From: Candidatus Latescibacterota bacterium | GTDB taxonomy: Bacteria; Latescibacterota; MVCY01; DTYK01 | NCBI GenBank assembly: GCA_012961925.1 | Contig: DTYK01000130.1 | Coordinates: 1-12,582 of the forward strand | Direction of reading: 5' to 3' | Length of the DNA stretch: 12,582 bases | In this document: positions 5,823-12,582 of the stretch, piece by piece | Layout: each line of letters begins with the position of its first letter | Position numbering within the stretch: position 1 is the stretch's first letter | The notes under the pieces: model-generated | Databases searched by the model: none | The model's input: only the letters and a program-made list of their open reading frames with translations | Told to the model about the DNA's origin: nothing | Made by a program: the position numbers and the translations under genes

Positions 5823-6863
5823 GTGATTCCGCATTCCAGACCCACGCTCTCCGAGGCGGAGATCTGTGCTGTATCGCAGGTGATCAGGTCCGGCCATATA
5901 GCGCAAGGGGAGGTGGTTGCCGAGTTTGAAAGGAAGGTGGCCCGATATATAGGCCTCCGGCATGCAGTTGCGACAAGTTCAGGGACCAGCGCATTGTTTC
6001 TGACCCTCATGGCCCTCGGGGTGGGTGCAGGCGATGAGGTGGTAATGCCCAGTTATGTCTGTTCCGCTCCATTCCATGCGGCGGTCCGAACCGGGGCAAC
6101 ACCGCTCTTAGCAGACGTGGATCCCGATACCTTTAACCTCAACCCCGATGATATCGAGAAGAAGGTTACGCCCCGGACGAAAGTGGTCATCCTCCCACAT
6201 ATGTTCGGGCTTCCTGGACCCTTAGATGAGATTTTAAGGCTCGGCATCCCTGTGGTGGAGGATTGTGCTATGTCCATAGGGGCAAGGTACAAGGGGGGAT
6301 GGACCGGTAGCTTTGGGAGGGTGGCGGTCTTCTCCTTCTATGCGACCAAGATGATGACAACGGGCGAAGGTGGTATGGTTGCCACCAACTGTGCGGAGAT
6401 TGCGGATATCGTGAGGGATCTACGGGACTACGACAGGAAACCCAACCTCAAGCTACGGCTTAACTTCAAGATGACGGACATAGGGGCGGCCATGGGTATC
6501 GTTCAGTTGGAGAGATTGGGGTCCTTCATCTCACGGAGAAGGCAGATCGCAAAGGCCTATTCAGATGGTCTGAAGACTACAGGGCTCAAACTCCCTGAGA
6601 CTCCCCCTGATCGGGACCACATCTTTTTCCGCTATGTGGTGGGCAGCAGAAACTCTGAGAGGATGATCACCACCCTACAAGGGGCAGGAATCATGGCCCA
6701 ACGGCCGGTTTTCCGCCCACTACATCACTATCTGAACATGCCCTCCACTGAATTTCCCGGGACAGAGGAGGTCTTTGAGAGGACGGTTTCACTGCCGATA
6801 TATCCACTCCTTACCGATGAAGAGGTAGAACAGATAATTCGGACGATAAAGGGGGTCCAATGA
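5823..6863 (+). CDS. DegT/DnrJ/EryC1-type PLP-dependent sugar aminotransferase
   Basis: The protein has 346 residues and starts at GTG 5823, with GGAG (5812-5815) 7 bases upstream. N-terminal residues PHSRPTLSEAEICAV match the family (usually IP..P.I...E). TSSGTSALFL (51-60) is the phosphate-binding segment, D147 in VVEDCAM contacts the PLP ring nitrogen, and K176 in SFYATKMMTTGEGG is the expected Schiff-base lysine. These enzymes transfer an amino group from glutamate or glutamine to keto-sugar nucleotides such as UDP-4-keto or 3-keto hexoses. It is therefore likely to make the amino sugar used by this locus. It overlaps the next gene by four bases (ATGA) and follows the deacetylase by 13 bp, so it is part of the same operon. 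The sugar regiochemistry is not determinable. Confidence 0.93.
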   Translation: MIPHSRPTLSEAEICAVSQVIRSGHIAQGEVVAEFERKVARYIGLRHAVATSSGTSALFLTLMALGVGAGDEVVMPSYVCSAPFHAAVRTGATPLLADVDPDTFNLNPDDIEKKVTPRTKVVILPHMFGLPGPLDEILRLGIPVVEDCAMSIGARYKGGWTGSFGRVAVFSFYATKMMTTGEGGMVATNCAEIADIVRDLRDYDRKPNLKLRLNFKMTDIGAAMGIVQLERLGSFISRRRQIAKAYSDGLKTTGLKLPETPPDRDHIFFRYVVGSRNSERMITTLQGAGIMAQRPVFRPLHHYLNMPSTEFPGTEEVFERTVSLPIYPLLTDEEVEQIIRTIKGVQ

Positions 6864-8047
6864 CGGTCTCCGAATCGAAACTTATCAAGATTTCTGTCCT
6901 GGTTATGGCCTTGTTCCTGTTCCTGCCGCAGACGAGACACTTCTTCTTCGCTCAGGGAATGAGGTGGGCCTATCTGCTGCTGTTTTCATTCGCCCTGACA
7001 TATCTGGCGACACCGGTGGCCAGGCGATTAGCACGACTTTTCGGGATCCTTGACAGGCCCCAGGGACGGAAGATCCATGCTACGTCAACGCCTCTTTTCG
7101 GCGGCGTAGCCGTCTACGGTGCTTTTGCGTTGGTGATTTTATTTAACTTCTCCTTTTCATATGAGCTGAAAGGAGTAGCCCTTGGTTCTACTTTGATATT
7201 TCTTCTTGGCCTGATCGATGACATCCACCCCCTGCCGGCAAAGCTGAAGCTGCTGGTTCAATTGGTTGCTGTGGGCATATTGATCAGATACAATGTGGTG
7301 CTCACCTTTCTCCCGGACGGTCTATTGGGTCTGATCGGCAGATGGATGATGACCGCGCTCTGGGTGATTGGAATCACAAATGCCATGAACTTTCTGGATG
7401 GGATGGACGGCCTGGCAACCGGCCTTGCCGCCATAAATGGCCTTTTCTTTACGGTTGTGGCTCTACAGACAGGACAGCCGTTTATGATGTTTCTCTCGGT
7501 TGCCCTCCTGGGAAGCTGTCTGGGTTTCTTGCCATACAATTTTAGGGCTCGGGAGTCTGCATCAATATTCCTCGGGGACGCGGGGAGTACCTTTCTCGGG
7601 TTTAGCCTGGCAAGCATTGCGGTTATGGGGGACTGGGCACAGGACCGTCTGGTGAACATCGCCATACCCGTGCTCATCTTAGGTGTGCCCATCTTCGACA
7701 TGACCTTCACAACCATTGTACGGGTCGTCAGCGGACAGGTGAAGAGCCTGAATCAGTGGCTCAGTTTCACCGGCAGGGACCATTTCCACCACCGGTTGGT
7801 AGACATCGGTCTGGGAAGCAGGATATCCGTGCTTATCATATATCTGGCTGCAGTCTGTCTGGGCTTCTCCGCCCTGGTCCTGAAGGGCTCTACGGGTGCA
7901 GACGCCGTTCTGATCCTTCTCCAGGCGGGGATCATATTCTTTCTCATAGGCTATTTCATGATCTTTGTCAAGAAACAGTATATTAAGATAGGACGGGAGT
8001 TTGAAGAGGTTGTCCAACCCAATGAGCCTCGACCGCCAGCCGGGTAA
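6860..8047 (+). CDS. Polyprenyl-phosphate sugar-1-phosphate transferase (WecA/MraY family)
   Basis: The protein has 395 residues with many hydrophobic segments (about 10-11 membrane spans). The family signatures are present in order. LGLIDD with D120-D121 (the Mg-binding pair) is followed by PLPAKLK. N177-FLDGMDG184 matches N-x-x-D-G-x-D-G, and FLGDAGSTFLGF comes next. H308-F-H-H-R312 is the cytoplasmic histidine motif that separates WecA/TagO types from MraY. These enzymes move a sugar-1-phosphate, typically GlcNAc-1-P, from UDP-sugar to undecaprenyl phosphate at the cytoplasmic membrane and start O-antigen, EPS or teichoic-acid-like chains. Being the last gene of the coupled run, it likely initiates the glycan whose sugar is prepared by the upstream enzymes. 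The N-terminus (SVLVMALFLFLPQT) is membrane-embedded. The donor sugar is not known. Confidence 0.92.
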   Translation: MTVSESKLIKISVLVMALFLFLPQTRHFFFAQGMRWAYLLLFSFALTYLATPVARRLARLFGILDRPQGRKIHATSTPLFGGVAVYGAFALVILFNFSFSYELKGVALGSTLIFLLGLIDDIHPLPAKLKLLVQLVAVGILIRYNVVLTFLPDGLLGLIGRWMMTALWVIGITNAMNFLDGMDGLATGLAAINGLFFTVVALQTGQPFMMFLSVALLGSCLGFLPYNFRARESASIFLGDAGSTFLGFSLASIAVMGDWAQDRLVNIAIPVLILGVPIFDMTFTTIVRVVSGQVKSLNQWLSFTGRDHFHHRLVDIGLGSRISVLIIYLAAVCLGFSALVLKGSTGADAVLILLQAGIIFFLIGYFMIFVKKQYIKIGREFEEVVQPNEPRPPAG

Positions 8048-8050
8048 GGG

Positions 8051-8075
8051 ATCGCACTTCAATTTAGCGATATTT
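8051..8075 (+). terminator. Weak possible terminator after the glycan genes
   Basis: ATCGC (8051-8055) pairs with GCGAT (8067-8071) over an 11-base loop and is followed by ATTTTCT. The stem is only 5 bp, so this is marginal. Its place between an operon end and a new promoter is suitable. Confidence 0.3.
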
Positions 8076-8089
8076 TCTAAGAAAAAAAC

Positions 8090-8119
8090 TTGACAAATAC
8101 CGCAGGTTTTTGTTATATA
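8090..8119 (+). promoter_or_regulatory. Sigma70-type promoter for the ATPase/HD-GYP genes
   Basis: A perfect -35 TTGACA (8090-8095) is followed after 18 bp by TATATA (8114-8119), a 4/6 match to the -10 box, in an AT-rich setting. Transcription would start near 8126. This leaves an untranslated leader of roughly 110 bases before the preferred GTG start at 8240, long enough to hold post-transcriptional control. I recognise no known riboswitch in it. Confidence 0.7.
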
Positions 8120-8228
8120 TGTGATGAAACTTCTTGATGGAATGCCAGGACCTCCTCTCTGGTATCTCATGGATTCTGATCCAGGCAGGTCTCTTTGCCG
8201 AACCGGAGTTTGGGCCTGGAGACACTTC

Positions 8229-8234
8229 AGGGAG
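8229..8234 (+). promoter_or_regulatory. Ribosome-binding site placing the ATPase start at GTG 8240
   Basis: AGGGAG lies 5 bases before GTG 8240. Family members begin at this point (M-Y-E-x-Y-x-G-L-K-E-K-P-F), so the longer TTG start at 8195 is disfavoured. Confidence 0.7.
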
Positions 8235-8239
8235 ATACG

Positions 8240-9043
8240 GTGTACGAAGAATATTGGGGCCTCAAGGAGAAGCCTTTTGAAAATACCCCTGACCCTAAGT
8301 TCCTCTATTATTCAAGGCAGCACAGAGAGGCTCTGCTGAACTTAGAGTATGCGGTCAGGGAGAACAAAGGGGCGGTCATGCTGACCGGCGACTATGGGTG
8401 TGGAAAGACATTGTTGAGCCGGGCCCTGATCAGCAAGCTCGAACCTGATAGGTTTGACGTTGGACTGGTTGCAAACCCTCTTCTTTCAGAGGAGGAATTT
8501 CTGCAAGAGGTCTTATACCAGTTGGGTTTTGATCAGAGGCCGACCGCCAAAGCTGAGATCCTGCGCCATATCGAAGAGGTCCTCTTTAGGAATGCCCAGG
8601 CCGAGAAGATAACGATCATTTTGATCGACGAGGCACAGTTGATCCAGAGTAAGGTGATATTTGAAGAGCTTCGTCTGCTGTTGAATTTTCAGTTGAACGA
8701 CAGATTTCTGCTGACGCTTGTCCTCGTCGGTCAGGTTGAGCTGAGGGCTATGGTGAAGGCGATTCCCCAATTTGATCAGAGGATCGCGATAAAGTGCCAT
8801 CTGGGAGCCCTGAGCCCGGACGATACCAAGGGGCTTATCTTACACCGTCTGGCAGTCGCTGGTCGGACCGAGCCCATATTCTCCGAGGAGGCGATGGCAC
8901 TGATCCACGAACATACGGAAGGGACACCACGGAGGATCAACAACATCTGTGATGTCAGCCTGCTTATAGGATTTAGCCGGGGGCTGAAGGAAGTTGACGT
9001 ACGTCTTATAAGAGAGTTGATCTCAAGCGAAAAGGAGCTGTGA
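8240..9043 (+). CDS. GspA/ExeA-like AAA ATPase of the XrtA/PEP-CTERM-associated type
   Basis: The protein has 267 residues from GTG 8240. The N-terminal YWGLKEKPFENTPDPKFLYY followed by HREALLNLEYA is the signature of the ExeA/GspA and XrtA-associated ATPase group, and the ~270-residue length suits the latter. Walker A is G50-D-Y-G-C-G-K-T57, Walker B is IILID130-E131-AQ, and GTPRRINNICD forms the sensor-2-like segment. Homologues help secretion-complex assembly (GspAB with the secretin) or sit in exosortase/EPS loci. GspA proteins usually carry a membrane segment and a peptidoglycan-binding domain C-terminally. Neither is present here, so this is the short cytoplasmic type. The gene ends in a 4-base overlap (GTGA) with the HD-GYP gene, so the two are translationally coupled and probably act together. 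No exosortase is in view. Confidence 0.85.
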   Translation: MYEEYWGLKEKPFENTPDPKFLYYSRQHREALLNLEYAVRENKGAVMLTGDYGCGKTLLSRALISKLEPDRFDVGLVANPLLSEEEFLQEVLYQLGFDQRPTAKAEILRHIEEVLFRNAQAEKITIILIDEAQLIQSKVIFEELRLLLNFQLNDRFLLTLVLVGQVELRAMVKAIPQFDQRIAIKCHLGALSPDDTKGLILHRLAVAGRTEPIFSEEAMALIHEHTEGTPRRINNICDVSLLIGFSRGLKEVDVRLIRELISSEKEL

Positions 9044-10128
9044 TCGTAGTGGTAAGAGCGCGCGATTTAGTCAGGTCTTCCAGGGAAAAACAGAAGATAG
9101 AGGAAGAGGAGAAGAAGAAAGAAGAAGTTGAGCAACAGCCTGTTTCTCCCCTTCAACCGGCCAAAGCCCGATCTGCAGCCCCCCCGCTGGCCAAACCTGC
9201 CGGGGATGAAAAGAAGGACCGGGTGGCTGATCTGCTCGATATGGAGGGAATCCTGGCTGAAGCCAGAAACCGGGTGAAGGAGATCCTTCAGGCGGCAGCA
9301 GATGAGCAGCCTTTCGATCTTACTGCACTCGCTCCTCAGGCCAAAAGGCTGACGGCCGCATCCCGGGAGGGGAATTCCCTTCTCAGGAGGATGATACGTG
9401 GAAAGGCCGAAGGGGACTCAGGCACCTCTTACATTGAAAGCTTAGCTGCCCATATGGCCGACCTGACAGTACTGCCCATCAGGATTGGCATGGAACTTAA
9501 CTACGATGATGAGGAGCTCATCTCCCTTGGTCAGGCCTCGCTTCTTCATGATATCGGATGGATCAGAATGCCTCCCGAGCTAATCGGAAAAGAGAAGCTC
9601 TCCGACCAGGAGATCGAAGCCGTCAGGAAACACCCCATTTTGGGCTATGAGGTCCTGTCGGAGTGGGAGGAGAAGTTTCCATGGATGACCAAGTCCGTGT
9701 TGCAGGAACATGAGAGGGAGGACGGAAGTGGATATCCTAATGGTTTAAAGGGACAGGAGATCGATGAGTTCGCCAAGATCATCGGGATTTCTGATGCTTA
9801 CGAGGACCTTATCCATGGAAAGGGACTTCCACCGTATAGAGCACTTCAGCAGATAATGTCTATGCGTAATAAGCAATTCTCGCCCAGATTGGTTAAGGCA
9901 TTGATCCAGGTGCTTTCGGTCTTCCCCTTAGAGAGTCTGGTGAGGTTGAATACAGGGGAGATCGGCAGGGTGGTGGAGGTGAGCAAGCTACATCCGACAC
10001 GCCCGACAATCAAGGTCCTGGTCGATGCTCAGGGGAAGAGGGTGTCCGAGAAGAGGCTCATAAATCTCGAGGAAGAACCCATGCTCTACATCGCCGATCC
10101 AGCGCTGGATGAAAAGGATGTGCTGTAG
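9040..10128 (+). CDS. HD-GYP domain protein, divergent, with charged N-terminal linker
   Basis: The protein has 362 residues from GTG 9040, whose first bases overlap the ATPase stop. GTG 9049 is an alternative start, better spaced from GGAG 9034-9037. Residues ~15-33 are a Lys/Glu-rich likely coiled coil, followed by a Pro/Ala-rich linker to ~60 and a helical region to ~120. The HD-GYP core has H138, H170-D171-I-G-W174, H224-E-R-E-D-G-S-G-Y-P233 and SDAYEDL. HD-GYP enzymes hydrolyse cyclic di-GMP. Three positions differ from the usual pattern: HDIGW instead of HDIGK, EHE instead of HHE, and YEDL instead of YDAL/M. Activity is therefore uncertain, and a sensor or binding role is possible. After the core comes a ~60-residue beta-rich tail (LVRLNTGEIGRVVEVSKLHP) seen in several HD-GYP proteins. 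Coupling with a secretion-type ATPase suggests c-di-GMP control of EPS or secretion. Confidence 0.85.
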   Translation: MIVVVRARDLVRSSREKQKIEEEEKKKEEVEQQPVSPLQPAKARSAAPPLAKPAGDEKKDRVADLLDMEGILAEARNRVKEILQAAADEQPFDLTALAPQAKRLTAASREGNSLLRRMIRGKAEGDSGTSYIESLAAHMADLTVLPIRIGMELNYDDEELISLGQASLLHDIGWIRMPPELIGKEKLSDQEIEAVRKHPILGYEVLSEWEEKFPWMTKSVLQEHEREDGSGYPNGLKGQEIDEFAKIIGISDAYEDLIHGKGLPPYRALQQIMSMRNKQFSPRLVKALIQVLSVFPLESLVRLNTGEIGRVVEVSKLHPTRPTIKVLVDAQGKRVSEKRLINLEEEPMLYIADPALDEKDVL

Positions 10129-10280
10129 AGCAAAAACGGTCGCTGCGTTCGCCGGATGGCCTTACGGCTCAGCTATGCGATATGTTTCACTCCCCCACCT
10201 TACGGTTATCTCTACCGACGGCCACTGGTGTTTGAATGGGATGGAAGGTTATCCTGCATTAACCCGTAGAGGTGTGAGTC

Positions 10281-12287
10281 ATGAATAGCAAGTCCTTGAA
10301 GATTCTACTTGTCGAAGATAACTTTGATCATATTGAACTAACCATAAGGATATTGAGAGACCACAATCCCAAGTGGCGGTTCGACGTGGCCACCTCTGGA
10401 GAGATGTGCCTTCAAAAGCTGGCCGATGACGGGTATGACCTCATCTTGCTTGACTACAGTCTTCCCAAATTAAACGGTCTGGAGGTGCTGGATAGGATCA
10501 CTAAAGAGGGCTATTCTATACCCGTGGTGATGATAACCGGCCAGGGCGATGAAAGGCTTGCCGTGGAGGCGATGAAGAAGGGGGCGTATGATTATGTAGT
10601 TAAGTCCATGGACTATCTCCTCACCCTACCGATAAGCATAAACAAGACCGTTGAAAGGTATCGGATGGCCGTGGAGCAGAGGAGATTGGAACAGGAGATA
10701 AGGGAGGCCAAGGATTACCTTCAGAGACTCCTTGAGAGCTCTCCCGATGCCATCATCTCTACTGACAAAGATGGAAAGGTCGTCCATTTCAACCCTGGGG
10801 CTCAGACCCTTTTGGGCTTCAGCGCAGAAGAGACGGAAGGAAGAAATGTGAGTGAGTTCTATGCCGACGGTGAGGAGGTAACAAAATCCGTAATGGGGAT
10901 GATGCATGAGAACAACGGCAAGGTGGTTAACTATGAGACCTTAGTGAAGACAAAAGACGGAAGGATAGTTCCGGTTCTGCTCTCTGCATCTGAGCTGAGA
11001 GATGATGATGGGAAGGTGATTGGGGCCGTCAGTTATATGAAGGATATATCTGCCCTGAAACAGATGGAAAGGGAACTTAACAGGCGACTGGAGATGCTTA
11101 CCGCGCTCCACCGTACGTCCCTTACCATAAATTCCACTTTCGACCTTGACAGGGTACTCCAGATGATCGCCGATAGTGCTGTCCAGATCACCGAAGGACA
11201 GCGCAGTGTCATCCTGCTTCTCAACAGACAGCAGGAAGTTGTCGGTACCGTGGTCGGTGCCTCCGACGAAAGCATGGCTTTTAAAGCAGAGGAAGCCAGA
11301 GAAGATGGGGTCACTAAGAGCGTGATCAGGAATAGAAAGCCGGTCATGGTGAAGGTTGGTGATAAAAGTGCCTTAACCCTCCGCCCTGATGATATGGAGA
11401 AAGGGATCAGATCGGTGATAGGGTTTCCCCTTCAGACAGGCCAATCTCTGTTGGGGGTCCTGATCGTGGGTAGTACTTCGCCGGCAGGCTTCGTAAAACC
11501 GGAAATCGAAGCCCTTTCCGTTCTGGCCGATCAGGCGGCTGTCGCCATAAAGAACGTCCGTGATCTTGTGGAGAAGGATAGATTACAGCAACAGGTGATG
11601 AGGGCTGACAGACTTGCCTCCATCGGTAAGCTGGCGGCTGATATGGCTCATGAGGTTCTTAATCCATTAAACATCATTTCAGGGCGTATTCAACTTCTAT
11701 CGAAGAAAACCGATCATGATCCAAAAACGGCAAAGGTCCTCGATGTCATGCTGAAACAGGTGGAACGAATAGTGAGCATTATGAATCGTCTGCTGTTGTT
11801 TTCCCGTCGAACAGAACCTAAGAGGGCCCCGGTGGATGTCGCCGAGCTCATACAGGAGACCCTTGAACTGGTTGCCCACCAGATGAGCTTTGAGAACATA
11901 AGGGTCGCCACCTATCTCTCCCCAGGCCTGCCTAAAGTGGCCGGTGACAAAGGTCAACTTGAACAGGTCTTTCATAACCTCATTGCTAACGCCAGAGATG
12001 CTATGCAGGGCGGTGGCAAACTGACCATAACCGCCAGGACAAGGGGTTCCTGGTTAGAGATAGAGTTCTCGGATACAGGGTGTGGTATACCCCCCGAAAA
12101 CCTTAATAAGATATTTGACCCCTTCTTCACAACTAAACAGGAGGGGAATGGGACAGGTCTTGGGCTCTCTATTACCCATGGGATCGTTCAGGGCCATGGC
12201 GGTGACATCTCGGTCGAGAGTAAAGTGGGAAGGGGCAGCACCTTCACAGTTAGATTGCCCATCAATACCGATGAGGATGAGGGTTAA
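10281..12287 (+). CDS. Hybrid sensor histidine kinase: receiver-PAS-GAF-HisKA-HATPase
   Basis: The protein has 668 residues, and AGAGGTG (10268-10274) sits 6 bases before ATG 10281. An N-terminal receiver domain (about 5-125) has E12/D13, phospho-acceptor D58 in LILLDYSLP, T86 and K108. A coiled linker (~128-150) leads to a PAS domain (~150-258, SSPDAIISTDKDG) and then a GAF domain (~275-425, FDLDRVLQMIA). The dimerisation/phosphotransfer helix carries H457 in MAHEVLNPLN. The HATPase domain has the N-box NLIANARDAM (~565), DTGCGIP (~597) and GTGLGLS (~623). All catalytic motifs are intact. No membrane span is present, so it is a cytoplasmic kinase that is itself controlled by phosphorylation of its receiver. 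No partner response regulator is encoded in the window, so its target is unknown. The 152-bp gap before it shows no firm promoter, and it may be a separate unit. Confidence 0.93.
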   Translation: MNSKSLKILLVEDNFDHIELTIRILRDHNPKWRFDVATSGEMCLQKLADDGYDLILLDYSLPKLNGLEVLDRITKEGYSIPVVMITGQGDERLAVEAMKKGAYDYVVKSMDYLLTLPISINKTVERYRMAVEQRRLEQEIREAKDYLQRLLESSPDAIISTDKDGKVVHFNPGAQTLLGFSAEETEGRNVSEFYADGEEVTKSVMGMMHENNGKVVNYETLVKTKDGRIVPVLLSASELRDDDGKVIGAVSYMKDISALKQMERELNRRLEMLTALHRTSLTINSTFDLDRVLQMIADSAVQITEGQRSVILLLNRQQEVVGTVVGASDESMAFKAEEAREDGVTKSVIRNRKPVMVKVGDKSALTLRPDDMEKGIRSVIGFPLQTGQSLLGVLIVGSTSPAGFVKPEIEALSVLADQAAVAIKNVRDLVEKDRLQQQVMRADRLASIGKLAADMAHEVLNPLNIISGRIQLLSKKTDHDPKTAKVLDVMLKQVERIVSIMNRLLLFSRRTEPKRAPVDVAELIQETLELVAHQMSFENIRVATYLSPGLPKVAGDKGQLEQVFHNLIANARDAMQGGGKLTITARTRGSWLEIEFSDTGCGIPPENLNKIFDPFFTTKQEGNGTGLGLSITHGIVQGHGGDISVESKVGRGSTFTVRLPINTDEDEG

Positions 12288-12391
12288 AGGAAATTGGGGA
12301 CGGGTTCACATTTTTTAGCGAGGTCTTCGGCCTCAGACCGACATTGCACAAAAATGTTCTTATATTGTTCATCGAATTAGCCAATTCCGGG

Positions 12392-12582
12392 ATGATGACC
12401 CTTCGAGGCCCTCGACAGGTTGGGGAAAACGACCCTTTTAAAGCTACTTATTCAACGACTTTTGCAAGAAGGGCCTAATCCCGCAAGCCTCTTCTATCAC
12501 AATACCGAACTGATTGCCATCGAGCGCGAGCTTTTCTCGTTATTCAAGGCCTATAAGGAATTTGCACCCCCTGAAAAGTGCA
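12392..12582 (+). pseudogene. P-loop ATPase (AAA_14-like) start, apparently frameshifted and cut by the window edge
   Basis: From ATG 12392 one frame reads MMTLRGPRQVG up to 12424. Reading then only makes sense one base further on, from 12426, as KTTLLKLLIQRLLQEGPNPA and onward without a stop to the right edge. Joined, this gives LRGPRQVGKTTLLK, the standard P-loop of the DUF4143/AAA_14 ATPase group. The extra base lies in GGGG (12422-12425). This is either a real inactivating +1 frameshift or a sequencing/assembly error in a homopolymer. The first frame is also open leftward to the kinase stop (K-E-I-G... to E-L-A-N-S-G), so the true start could lie further left. Such ATPases are often in mobile or toxin-antitoxin-like settings, and nothing here links this one to the upstream genes. 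Confidence 0.65.

Noticed and set aside
8121..8339. 72-residue open frame in the ATPase leader
   Set aside because: It overlaps the start of the ATPase in another frame and shows no family resemblance.
10129..10280. Riboswitch or promoter before the hybrid kinase
   Set aside because: Only a repeated CCTTACGG (10160 and 10198) and a poor TTGAAT/TGCATT pair were found, with no recognisable RNA fold.
12320..12340. Terminator after the hybrid kinase (GGTCT / AGACC inverted repeat)
   Set aside because: The 5-bp stem has no following T-run, and it lies within the open frame leading into the ATPase fragment.

Overview
The window looks like a chromosomal segment of a Gram-negative, probably environmental, bacterium. 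The evidence is the twin-arginine signal, the O-antigen/EPS-type sugar genes, the WecA/MraY-type initiating transferase, and the GspA/XrtA-type secretion ATPase. The gene style would fit Desulfobacterota or Nitrospirota-like lineages, but this is a weak guess and nothing here fixes the taxon. Every gene I can support is on the + strand.

Region 1 (1-4436) is the most interesting part and looks like an unusual RiPP (ribosomally made, modified peptide) locus. It holds the C-terminal part of an uncharacterised-nucleotidyltransferase-family protein. Next is a PqqD-like domain carried on a protein with a near-consensus twin-arginine signal. Then comes a 106-residue precursor-like protein, with a lasso-leader-like Y-x2-P motif and a tail of 11 Cys in C-x-P-x-P repeats. 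It is followed by a radical SAM/SPASM enzyme flanked by an N-terminal PqqD/RRE-like region and a C-terminal PqqD domain, and by an HPr-kinase-like protein. Kinase, nucleotidyltransferase and PqqD partners are known from some lasso-peptide clusters. Here there is no lasso cyclase, leader protease or transporter in view, and a radical SAM enzyme takes the central place. A 9-bp hairpin separates the precursor from the radical SAM gene.

Region 2 (4506-8047) is a tightly packed, partly overlapping run of glycan genes: WbqC-like protein, PIG-L/LmbE deacetylase, DegT/DnrJ/EryC1 aminotransferase and a membrane polyprenyl-phosphate sugar-1-phosphate transferase. It follows region 1 on the same strand with short gaps, so the peptide and glycan genes may be co-expressed. 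Whether the products are physically connected is inference.

Region 3 (8048-12287) begins with a good sigma70-type promoter (TTGACA, 18 bp, TATATA). It encodes a GspA/ExeA/XrtA-type ATPase, translationally coupled to a divergent HD-GYP protein, and then a receiver-PAS-GAF-histidine kinase hybrid. No exosortase or PEP-CTERM protein is seen in the window.

Region 4 (12288-12582) holds the start of an ATPase-like coding region. Its P-loop is split by an apparent +1 frameshift in a GGGG run, and it runs off the right edge.
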